NCBI GenBank assembly: GCA_028280565.1
Contig: JANQLQ010000111.1
Span: 1-64,000, forward strand
Direction: 5' to 3'
Length of the DNA: 64,000 nucleotides
Origin: Fulvivirga sp.
Lineage (GTDB): Bacteria; Bacteroidota; Bacteroidia; Cytophagales; Cyclobacteriaceae
Every line of letters begins with the position of its first letter. Positions within the stretch are counted from its first letter, which is position 1. Shown one piece after another: positions 54,298 through 61,609 of the stretch. The notes under the pieces were generated by a model. It saw only the letters and a program-made list of their open reading frames with translations. It was not told where the DNA came from and did no database searches. The translations under genes and the position numbers were made by a program.

Positions 54298-55368
54298 ATG
54301 GATTACAAAAGGGATGTCTTATCAAAGTTCAATACCCCATTTTTAAAGCACTTACTTTTTTGGGGGATTGTTTTTTCATTTCACACCATCACGGCGCATT
54401 GGGCATTTTACCGTACCTTACAACATACATTAGAAGTCTACGCGATCATGACCAGCTTGCAGGTGATCGTAGCTTATATCACCATCTATGTCCTGGTCCC
54501 GAAATTCCTGGATAAGAAAAAGAACATCATTTTCGGGCTCTCGTTGCTAATTTTGCTGATACTGGTAGTTACAGGCTATCATACCGCCCGCTATTATTAT
54601 TTAGAGCCCACTTACCCCCAGTCTTATGCTACCTACCTGCAAGATTTCGGTCATTCAACCGTTTGGGAAAGAGTTATGACGGTCCAAGTTACGATAAGCA
54701 AATCCGTGTTTTTTATTTCGCCCACCTTGCTCTTACTGATGTACAAATTTTACAGGGATCAACAGCGGCTATCTAAAATCAACGAGCAAAAAAAGACCGC
54801 TGAACTTACGGCCTTAAAGCACCAACTCAATCCACACTTTCTATTCAATACGCTAAATAACTTATATGCGCTGGCATTAAAAAAATCGGATCAAACTCCC
54901 GGGGTGATTGAAAAATTGTCTAACATCTTGGACTATATGCTATATCGTTGTAATGATAATTTCGTGTCCTTGCAAAAGGAGATTGAAATGATCGAGAACT
55001 ATTTAATGTTAGAAAAGATACGGTATGGAAAACGCGTTAATATTTCATTTGAAAAAGAGGTGGACAAAGAAGTGAAGATCGGGCCATTGCTTTTATTGAC
55101 TTTCATTGAAAATGCATTTAAGCATGGGGTGACGCAAGAGTTGCAGGAAGCTTTTATTTCTATAAAAATACACCTGCACTTAGGGCAAATCATATTCAAT
55201 ATTGAAAACTCCAAATCAAAAAATGGAGTAGAAAGGGATGATAAGTCCAGTATAGGGCTTAAAAACGTTAAGAAACAGTTGGAGCTGTTATATGCCCAAA
55301 ATTACTCCCTCCGGATCAAAGATGAATTAAACAATTATTCGGTAAACCTAAAACTGGCTGCCAGATGA
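54298..55368 (+). CDS. LytS-type sensor histidine kinase
   Basis: The frame opens at 54193, but the ATG at 54298 (MDYKRDVLSK) is preferred because the upstream residues look non-coding; the product is 356 aa. Four hydrophobic segments span about residues 12-160. The His_kinase box reads 'ALKHQLNPHFLFNTLNNL'; the ATPase part has 'FIENAFKHG' and 'SIGLKNVKKQL'. A TAGTTTTG sequence at 54282-54289 resembles a -7 promoter box, but no -33 partner is well placed. The gene overlaps the LytTR regulator by 4 bp (ATGA). Confidence 0.87.
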   Translation: MDYKRDVLSKFNTPFLKHLLFWGIVFSFHTITAHWAFYRTLQHTLEVYAIMTSLQVIVAYITIYVLVPKFLDKKKNIIFGLSLLILLILVVTGYHTARYYYLEPTYPQSYATYLQDFGHSTVWERVMTVQVTISKSVFFISPTLLLLMYKFYRDQQRLSKINEQKKTAELTALKHQLNPHFLFNTLNNLYALALKKSDQTPGVIEKLSNILDYMLYRCNDNFVSLQKEIEMIENYLMLEKIRYGKRVNISFEKEVDKEVKIGPLLLLTFIENAFKHGVTQELQEAFISIKIHLHLGQIIFNIENSKSKNGVERDDKSSIGLKNVKKQLELLYAQNYSLRIKDELNNYSVNLKLAAR

Positions 55369-56063
55369 CATATACCTGCTTGATCGTAGACGATGAAGAG
55401 CTGGCAAGAGAACTAATTGAAAGCCATTTAGCTCAATTGGACAATTTTGAGCTACTGGCTTCTTGCGGAAGCGCAATAGAGGCCAGCAAGTATTTACAAG
55501 AACAACCGGTAGACCTTCTTTTCCTAGACATTGAAATGCCGGTGTTAAAAGGTACCGAGTTTTTTAAGAACTTACTTCAAAAACCGAAGGTGATATTCAC
55601 CACGGCCTATCGCGACTATGCCCTGGAAGGTTTTGAGTTAGACGCTGTTGATTATCTTCTAAAACCTATCGTTTTTCAGCGTTTTTTTAAGGCCATTGAA
55701 AAATTTTTAGCCTCGCAAAAAACATGGATAGCCAACCCTTTAGCTTCTGCAAATGCGCCTACGAACGATGCGTGCCTGTACGTAAGAAAAAACAGGAAAC
55801 AAGTAAAAGTCAAACTGGACGATATCTTGTTTATTGAGAGTTTGAAAGACTATATTAAAATTCACCTGGTCCACGGCAGTCATATGGTGAAATATGGTAT
55901 ATCTTCTTTTGAAAAAGAACTGGATAGTCGTTTTACCAGGGTTCACCGCTCCTACATTGTCAATAGGGATAAGATTACCGCTTTCACTAAAAATGACGTA
56001 GAAATTGGGGATATCGAAATACCTATTGGAGAGAATTACAGGAAGAATATACCGGTTTTGTAG
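55365..56063 (+). CDS. LytTR-family response regulator
   Basis: The 232-aa protein has a receiver domain ('VDDEELARE', phosphoacceptor Asp in 'LLFLDIEMPV', Lys in 'YLLKPI') and a LytTR DNA-binding domain (about 130-230, 'ILFIESLKDYIKIHL' and 'RVHRSYIVNRDKI'). It is translationally coupled to the kinase. The adjacent divergent outer-membrane receptor is the most likely target. Confidence 0.9.
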   Translation: MTYTCLIVDDEELARELIESHLAQLDNFELLASCGSAIEASKYLQEQPVDLLFLDIEMPVLKGTEFFKNLLQKPKVIFTTAYRDYALEGFELDAVDYLLKPIVFQRFFKAIEKFLASQKTWIANPLASANAPTNDACLYVRKNRKQVKVKLDDILFIESLKDYIKIHLVHGSHMVKYGISSFEKELDSRFTRVHRSYIVNRDKITAFTKNDVEIGDIEIPIGENYRKNIPVL

Positions 56064-56181
56064 ACATGATAGAAAAGAGTCTTGGCTATTCCAGGGCTAG
56101 GTCATAGTTTGGTAAGATCTATCAAACTGTTTCTACAGCAACCTTGTTTCAAACGTGAGATGTAACATAGGGCTAGATTCA

Positions 56182-56343
56182 ATCGTAAAGAAGATCCTTT
56201 TGTGATTCTTTGAGTTTTGGTGCCTTGGTGGCAAAGTTTCCTTGGCCACCAAGCCACAAATACACTAAGGTTCCCCCCAGGCTTACTCGCCAAAACTGCT
56301 CTTGATAACATCAAAGTGATCAATGGTTATCGAATCCAGGATT
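56182..56343 (+). repeat. Dispersed repeat family C, copy 3
   Basis: About 160 bp with the same landmarks as copies at 38958-39090 and 48861-49020: ATCGTAAAGAAGATCC at the left, TTGGTGCCTTGGTGGC..CCACCAAGCCACAAA in the middle, and GTGATCAATGGTTATCGA at the right. The remaining bases to 56474 hold no gene I can support. Confidence 0.78.
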
Positions 56344-56474
56344 CAAGATACAGGCGTCCTGTTGAACGTGAGTTGAGCTACTAAGTAGTCAATTGCTTAA
56401 CCGCAGGGAGCAGGGTAGGTCGCTGAGAGCTACGGGGATCATTCCATGTTTATCTAATCCAAACTCACATTATT

Positions 56475-57278
56475 TTAAGGCGTATCATAACTGGGCACAA
56501 GAGGATGATCACGGACGAAATCCCGAATTTTTGATGCGTCCAAAGGTCCGCCATGTCCTACGTACCATATGGTATAGTTTTGTTCCAGCAGCGTTAAAAT
56601 ACGCTGGTAGACTTCGCGCTTGTCGTCGGCAAAAAAGTGGTAGGCGGGTTTTTTTCGAAACCCCGGGACCAATGACCCGCGGACCAAGTCGCCGGCAAAC
56701 ACTATGTCGCCGATAGATAAGATCAAACTCCCGGCAGAATGCCCCCCGACTGCGATCAAACTCGCACCTTCAAATCCATACTTGTCCAGTCGCAAGGTAT
56801 CGTTATACATAGTGATACTTGGCGAGAAAGGAGGGAAGTGGCGATGCACCTTTCGGTGAATGAACGCTGCAAGTTTCACCTTAGGCGTGCCAATTTTCAG
56901 CGAGTCGATGGTCCCTCTTTTAGCTGCTGCCAGTCCGCCTTTATGAAGTATGACCGGGGTTTTGTATCGTTTTTGGAACCTGGTGACTCCGCCTACATGG
57001 TCTCCATGGCTATGGGTAAGAACGATAAGCGTAATGTCCCGGGGGTTGACCCCGGCTTTTTTGATATTTTTTACAAGCTTTTTTTCCTTACCATGAATGC
57101 CGGTATCTACTAGCAAAGCGTTTCCTTTGCATTTAACCACGTAAGCATTGTAGTAACCATATCCCACGGGATGTACTTCAACGCTTTGCTGGGCGAGTAG
57201 GATTGGCATACTGCTCATCAAACCGCAAAGCGTAAGTAACATCCTATAAAACAGGAAGATCCGCCTTAAAACTGCCAT
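56475..57278 (-). CDS. Secreted metallo-beta-lactamase-fold hydrolase
   Basis: The 267-aa protein has an N-terminal signal sequence (about 1-29, ending ILLAQ) and the MBL metal motif 'LTHSHGDHVGG' near residue 88. Further ligands are 'VGGHSAGSL' near 177 and 'VGHGGPLD' near 247, as expected for a dinuclear zinc site. MBL hydrolases act on thioesters, lactones, phosphoesters or beta-lactams; the sequence alone does not choose. Its start overlaps the end of the upstream barrel gene by 13 bp. It probably acts in the periplasm. Confidence 0.86.
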   Translation of the reverse strand: MAVLRRIFLFYRMLLTLCGLMSSMPILLAQQSVEVHPVGYGYYNAYVVKCKGNALLVDTGIHGKEKKLVKNIKKAGVNPRDITLIVLTHSHGDHVGGVTRFQKRYKTPVILHKGGLAAAKRGTIDSLKIGTPKVKLAAFIHRKVHRHFPPFSPSITMYNDTLRLDKYGFEGASLIAVGGHSAGSLILSIGDIVFAGDLVRGSLVPGFRKKPAYHFFADDKREVYQRILTLLEQNYTIWYVGHGGPLDASKIRDFVRDHPLVPSYDTP

Positions 57279-57844
57279 CCGAGGGAAAGACCGGGTGAAG
57301 GAAAGAAAGGCTGAAGCTCATAGGTACTCTCTTCGATAGCTCGTTCCGATTCACGGGCAAAGGTGAAAATACCTCCTAGTTTTGGATTGACGAAAAAACC
57401 GTCTGAACCCCAAGGAAACCAGCGATATCCTATAAGGGGCACGATAAAACCGTTGTAGATAAATTGTGTTTCGTTGTTTCCTTTTACCCTGAACTCTTCT
57501 GCACCCGCACTCAGTTCGGCATAGAAACCTTCTAATGATCCAGTGAAATGATACCTTACTGCCCCGCTGACAAACCAGGTCAAGCGGATGTCTAATGCGT
57601 CGAGTTTGGTGCCATCGAAGAGCAGATCACGTGCGGAGCCCTCTACGTCCTGGCCACCCACTCCAAGGCCTACACTCCATCGTGAATTGGGTAATACTAG
57701 GAAAAATTGGCCTTCATAGCCATTTTGTAAATAGTTAGTAACCCGGGTTTCAACAGATAGCTTTAGTCCCCGTGGGTCGTCCTGGGCATAGGCCGGCATG
57801 CAAAAGCTGGAAAACAGTATGAGAAAAGCGGTGGTGTGTTTCAT
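57266..57844 (-). CDS. Small outer-membrane beta-barrel protein
   Basis: The 192-aa protein has a signal peptide (MKHTTAFLILFSSFCMPAYAQ) followed by alternating hydrophobic strands ('RWSVGLGVGG', 'FYAELSAGAEEFRVKG', 'GFFVNPKLGGIFTFA') and a C-terminal 'SLGWQF', typical of Bacteroidota outer-membrane barrels. It overlaps the downstream MBL gene, so the two are co-expressed. The function is not known. Confidence 0.75.
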   Translation of the reverse strand: MKHTTAFLILFSSFCMPAYAQDDPRGLKLSVETRVTNYLQNGYEGQFFLVLPNSRWSVGLGVGGQDVEGSARDLLFDGTKLDALDIRLTWFVSGAVRYHFTGSLEGFYAELSAGAEEFRVKGNNETQFIYNGFIVPLIGYRWFPWGSDGFFVNPKLGGIFTFARESERAIEESTYELQPFFPSPGLSLGWQF

Positions 57845-58193
57845 AAGTCTAATATTGATCCTTTTCTATAAAACCGCCTGCTGGTAGACGGGGTTGTTCA
57901 CATTTGTTAACTTCCGGGGATTGGCAGGTACTTTTTTAGGGTTTATCTTAGGAGTTAATGATGCTTCAAAAAAAGTAAGTCGTAAATTTTCGAAACGAGA
58001 ACAGGAAATGATACCCAGCTTTTTTGCCGAACATTTGAACCTGCCTTAGGATCTTACGACTTGCATAAAAGGACGGGTAGAGGTGTCATAAAACTCTTAT
58101 GAGCTAAAAATGATCAAAAGAGACAAGGCGCGCATTGTGAATTGATGAGGCAATTTATATGTTGTATGGCACCAAAATAGACCACAAGAAACC
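57845..58193. other. Intergenic stretch between divergent genes
   Basis: About 350 bases between the divergent barrel and AraC genes. No ORF with support and no copy of the repeat families was recognised; promoters must lie here but none is obvious. Confidence 0.4.
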
Positions 58194-58937
58194 ATGAACT
58201 ACGATGAAAACCGTCCTAGGGGGATCTTAAAGCATTTTATCAAATACTTTTGGACGTATGAGCATACCGGTGAAGATGCTGATTATACGATTTTGCCAGA
58301 TGCTTGCTTTGACCTGTTAGCGGATTTTGAAGGTGGGGTCTTGCAAAATGTAATACTCACTGGGATATGGACCAAGCCGGTAAAAGTTACCGTGACGAAA
58401 GGGACTACCTTGCTGGCGGTCCGTTTCAAAATTTTGGCAGCAGAGTATTTGTTCCGAAGAGAAATAAGATCACTGTTGAATACGATGATCTCATTACCCA
58501 CCGACTTTTGGAACCTACATTCTTATCACAGTACCGAGTTTGAAAAATTCGCTGAAAACCTTTCAAGTCATATGGTCATGAGCTTAAAACAGCTAGGGGA
58601 TATGGACAAACGAAAGATCAAGCTGTTCGAAATAATTAGTCGAGAGGAATGCCCCAGTGTGAAAGAACTCTCGGAAAAGGTAGCTTGGAGTAGTCGACAG
58701 ATCAATCGCTATTTCAACCGGCAATTTGGATTTCCTTTGAAAACCTACTTAAACATGGTGCGCTGCAATGCTGCTTACAGGGATATCAGCCAGGGTAGAT
58801 TGCACCCCACGCAGGAATATACAGACCAAGCTCACTTTATAAAAGAGGTCAAAAAGTTTACCAAGGAAACACCCCGTCAGCTCTATAAAAATGAGAACGA
58901 CCGATTTTTACAATTATCCGTCCTCGCTAGAAAGTAG
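58194..58937 (+). CDS. AraC-family regulator
   Basis: The 247-aa protein has an N-terminal domain of the DUF6597-type sensor (about 1-110, 'PDACFDLLADFEGG' and 'VRFKILAAEYLFR') and a C-terminal AraC helix-turn-helix (about 155-235, 'SVKELSEKVAWSSRQINRYF' and 'ETPRQLYK'). It is followed after 32 bp by peptidase E on the same strand. The signal ligand and targets are unknown. Confidence 0.87.
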   Translation: MNYDENRPRGILKHFIKYFWTYEHTGEDADYTILPDACFDLLADFEGGVLQNVILTGIWTKPVKVTVTKGTTLLAVRFKILAAEYLFRREIRSLLNTMISLPTDFWNLHSYHSTEFEKFAENLSSHMVMSLKQLGDMDKRKIKLFEIISREECPSVKELSEKVAWSSRQINRYFNRQFGFPLKTYLNMVRCNAAYRDISQGRLHPTQEYTDQAHFIKEVKKFTKETPRQLYKNENDRFLQLSVLARK

Positions 58938-58969
58938 CTTTATGCCGTTGATCATCGAGATTTAAGCCC

Positions 58970-59590
58970 ATGAGAAAACTATTTTTAGCCTCCTCGTTCA
59001 AAGATTCAGCGGGGATTTTCAAGGAATTTGCCAAGGATAACCTGCATGGAAAAACCGTTACATTTATTCCAACGGCAAGTATTGTTGAAAAAGAAAGATC
59101 CTATGTCGATGCAGCAAGGGAATCACTCCAAAAAATGGGCTTGATCATTGATGAGTTGGAAGTTACTTCAGCGACACATGATGAAGTTTCAAACAAGCTA
59201 CGTCGGAATGATTACATATATGTTTCCGGGGGCAATACTTTCTTTTTACTTCAAGAGTTAAAGAAAAAAGATGCGGATACGGTTATCATTGAGCAAATTA
59301 AAGCCGGCAAATTATTCATAGGGGAATCTGCAGGTGCAATGATCACATCTCCTGGCATTGAATATGTAAAAGACATGGATGATTACAGGCAGGCAGGGCA
59401 AATGGATACTTACGAGGCGTTAAACGTGGTAGATTTCTATCCGCTACCGCATCACACCAATTTTCCGTTCAAGAGGACCGTTGAAAAAATGATTGCTAAG
59501 TATCAATCCCAATTGAAACTGTTCCCGATCAGTAATTCTCAAGCCATACTAGTTGATGGCAATGATGTGAGAGTTGAGCAAACAGCTTAG
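58970..59590 (+). CDS. Peptidase E-like (S51) type 1 glutamine-amidotransferase-fold protein
   Basis: The 206-aa protein has 'VSGGNTFFLLQELK' and the nucleophile motif 'IGESAGAMI' (Ser near residue 119), as in aspartyl dipeptidase PepE and cyanophycinase relatives, where a Ser replaces the Cys of true amidotransferases. A His in 'LPHHTNFP' is placed as expected for the catalytic partner. It probably cleaves Asp-X dipeptides or a related amide. A repeat D copy begins directly after its stop codon. Confidence 0.87.
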   Translation: MRKLFLASSFKDSAGIFKEFAKDNLHGKTVTFIPTASIVEKERSYVDAARESLQKMGLIIDELEVTSATHDEVSNKLRRNDYIYVSGGNTFFLLQELKKKDADTVIIEQIKAGKLFIGESAGAMITSPGIEYVKDMDDYRQAGQMDTYEALNVVDFYPLPHHTNFPFKRTVEKMIAKYQSQLKLFPISNSQAILVDGNDVRVEQTA

Positions 59591-59795
59591 TGCTCATTTC
59601 CTTTTGCACGCCCAAGCCATAGGCATCCTTTCGGGGAAAGAAAACGAACCCAAAGAAAAAGACGCCAGCAACCCAGCCCCTTTTCCCGCGCAAAACGCGC
59701 TATCCAGCCCCTATAGGCTGCTTACCCACAAGCCTCAAGTAGGCCGCACTGTTCCCGGAGGTCTCCCCTGCATGCGTCACTTGAATTTTCAATGA
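59591..59795 (+). repeat. Dispersed repeat family D, copy 3
   Basis: Starts immediately after the peptidase E stop codon. It shares GACGCCAGCAACCCAGCCCC, CCTATAGGCTGCTTACCCACA, GCACTGTTCCCGGAGGTC and GTCACTTGAATTTT with the other copies, and contains one extra block of about 20 bases near its left end. Confidence 0.75.
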
Positions 59796-59817
59796 TACCT
59801 AACTTTAGAGGCAGTTT

Positions 59818-60417
59818 TTATTTTGTCCAACCCACTTTTTTTCTCCATTGATCAAACTCCTGTTTTCTTTTTTCTAAGCCTGTTGGTGGAAAATGGTTTT
59901 CATTTTCTGCTTGTCTTCTCATTATTAGGGTCTGTTCTTCAAGTGTGTTAAGCCCAATAGATTTTCTTCGTTGATTTACTTTGGCTAAGTCGTCAAAGAG
60001 CTTTGGACTTAATTCACCATTTTCGTCCCAGTCAAATTGGGTTCCATAGCGTTGTGGTTGTCCTTCGAATGCCGCTATTCGGTCTGCCAAGTAAGCTAAG
60101 TGTATCGGTTCTGCCTTATTTTCATTTACAGCCTTGTCCAAAAGTTCCATGCATTTCTTCATAAAGCCGGGTTGCCCTATGGAATGTTGTATGACCAGCC
60201 ACGCCGCTTCGCTGGCTTCTTTACCCACTTTATCGATTGTTGGGTAACCGATGGTGTCAATGATGTCATTTAATATCTTCGCATTTTTAGTATGCAATTC
60301 CGCCATTTCTTCATTGTACCCGTCTCCAAGTTGCCCGTTTTGAACAAGTCTGTCCCTAAGTTCTAGGTCGGCATTTTTCAGGTCAATTATCCTTTGAGCG
60401 GTGTCTTTATGGTTCAT
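59818..60417 (-). CDS. DUF6624-family protein
   Basis: The 199-aa protein shows the pattern 'TIGYPTIDKVGKEASEAAWLVIQHSIG' (only key parts quoted: YPT, VG, 'ASEAAWLVIQH') and 'YLADRIAAFEGQPQRYGTQF' that marks DUF6624 proteins. It is soluble, with no signal. Related proteins appear near stress or unknown-function loci; the role is not established. Confidence 0.8.
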   Translation of the reverse strand: MNHKDTAQRIIDLKNADLELRDRLVQNGQLGDGYNEEMAELHTKNAKILNDIIDTIGYPTIDKVGKEASEAAWLVIQHSIGQPGFMKKCMELLDKAVNENKAEPIHLAYLADRIAAFEGQPQRYGTQFDWDENGELSPKLFDDLAKVNQRRKSIGLNTLEEQTLIMRRQAENENHFPPTGLEKRKQEFDQWRKKVGWTK

Positions 60418-60661
60418 ACTGGTAGGCTTTTTTATAAAAAAGCTACAAACACTCTAGGTAGGCAGTGTTTTTTGGTTCTTGCTGGGAATTTAAGGAAAGT
60501 AAGGGAACCGCACCACATAACCTGGGAATACGTTTGGTCAATTGAACCGTCTACAAGAATAGAAAATGAAAGAAGGGAGGGTAGGGCAGGCACATTGCAG
60601 TAGGGGAGTTGCATCTCCGAGAGCGATGAGCACATGGACCAGTGCTGCTCAATAGCTGTTA

Positions 60662-60814
60662 GGTTCTGGGCTTAGTTGGGTTGCTCAACGGGCGTTTTAT
60701 GGAAAATGCATGCTCATCGTCAGGTCGAAAAACGACACAGGAGAGATCCGGGTGAAAGCCATTTCAATGGACAGGCCTTTGAAGGAGGCGCAAGTGATCT
60801 TGCAAGCGGAATGA
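60662..60814 (+). pseudogene. Relic of a family GH2 beta-galactosidase C-terminus
   Basis: Translation of this stretch reads '...RAFYGKCMLIVRSKND' and '...IRVKAISMDRPLKEAQVIL', ending at a TGA at 60814. The pattern ('AFNGKCLVIVRS' ... 'V.A.S.GL..A.V.L.') is that of the last Ig-like domain of Bacteroidota GH2 beta-galactosidases, about 40 residues of a ~800-1000-residue enzyme. No catalytic part is left in the window, and upstream sequence in the same frame is not recognisable. The gene is broken and presumably not functional. Confidence 0.5.
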
Positions 60815-60845
60815 ATCACTTCCTTGGTTCACAACACCTTTCAAT

Positions 60846-60879
60846 ATCGTAGGTGCAATTCATGAATTGCACCTACGAT
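60846..60879. repeat. Perfect 34-bp palindrome
   Basis: The sequence from ATCGTAGGTGCAATTCA to its exact reverse complement has no spacer; 17-bp arms. It is the kind of short dispersed palindrome seen in many bacteria (AGGTGCAATTCATGAATTGC type). It lies between the beta-galactosidase relic and the NarL-type regulator, and could act as a terminator for the latter (minus strand). Confidence 0.75.
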
Positions 60880-60967
60880 GAGAGCAAGGCAAAAGTGCAC
60901 CATTTATCGGGGTAATCTATTATGCGGAGGGGTGCCGGGTACTGCGAAAAGCCCCAGCTTAGAATTG

Positions 60968-61606
60968 CTATACCTGGATAATCCCTTTTTCTATGGCCAG
61001 GCGTATAAGGGCTGCCGAAGTGTTTACATTAAGTTTATGCATGATATTCCTCCGGTGAGTTTTTACGGTATGCCGGCTGATGTTTAATTTTTCGGCGACT
61101 TCTTTGCTGTTCAAGCCGTCCGCCAGGCACCTGATGATCTCTTTTTCCCTTTCGGATAGCTCATTCAGATCGAGGTTGGTCCTTTTTTTGTCCCGGAAGT
61201 AGTCAAATACTTGGTCGCTGATTTTTGTGTGAAAATAGTTTTCTCTTTGGCTTACTTTTTTAATGGCTTCGACAAGCTCTTCTTTAGAAGCATCTTTGAG
61301 TATATACCCCTGGACACCTTTTTCAAGCGCCTTTTTTACGTATCTCATAGATTGATGCATGGTCAGCATCAATATAGGTTTGCTGATGCCATGTTCTTTT
61401 AAAAGTTCCATTGTTGCCAAGCCATCCATGATCGGCATATCAATATCCATGAGGATCACGTCAACTTCGGTTGTGGCCAAAATAGACACCAGTTCATTAC
61501 CATTCTTTGTATGCCGCACCATCTCTATGTTATCACCGGGTTTGAACATTGCCTGCATACCCTCGGCAAACAAGGGATGGTCATCCACAAGTAGTACTTT
61601 TATCAT
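60968..61606 (-). CDS. NarL/LuxR-family response regulator
   Basis: The 212-aa protein has a receiver domain ('LLVDDHPLFAEGMQ', phosphoacceptor Asp in 'ILMDIDMPIMDG', Lys in 'YILKDA') and a C-terminal LuxR helix-turn-helix ('LSEREKEIIRCLADGLNSKE', 'LNISRHTVKTHRRNI'). It starts 3 bp after the end of the TPR kinase gene, so the pair is cognate and co-translated. Targets unknown. Confidence 0.92.
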   Translation of the reverse strand: MIKVLLVDDHPLFAEGMQAMFKPGDNIEMVRHTKNGNELVSILATTEVDVILMDIDMPIMDGLATMELLKEHGISKPILMLTMHQSMRYVKKALEKGVQGYILKDASKEELVEAIKKVSQRENYFHTKISDQVFDYFRDKKRTNLDLNELSEREKEIIRCLADGLNSKEVAEKLNISRHTVKTHRRNIMHKLNVNTSAALIRLAIEKGIIQV

Positions 61607-61609
61607 TCG

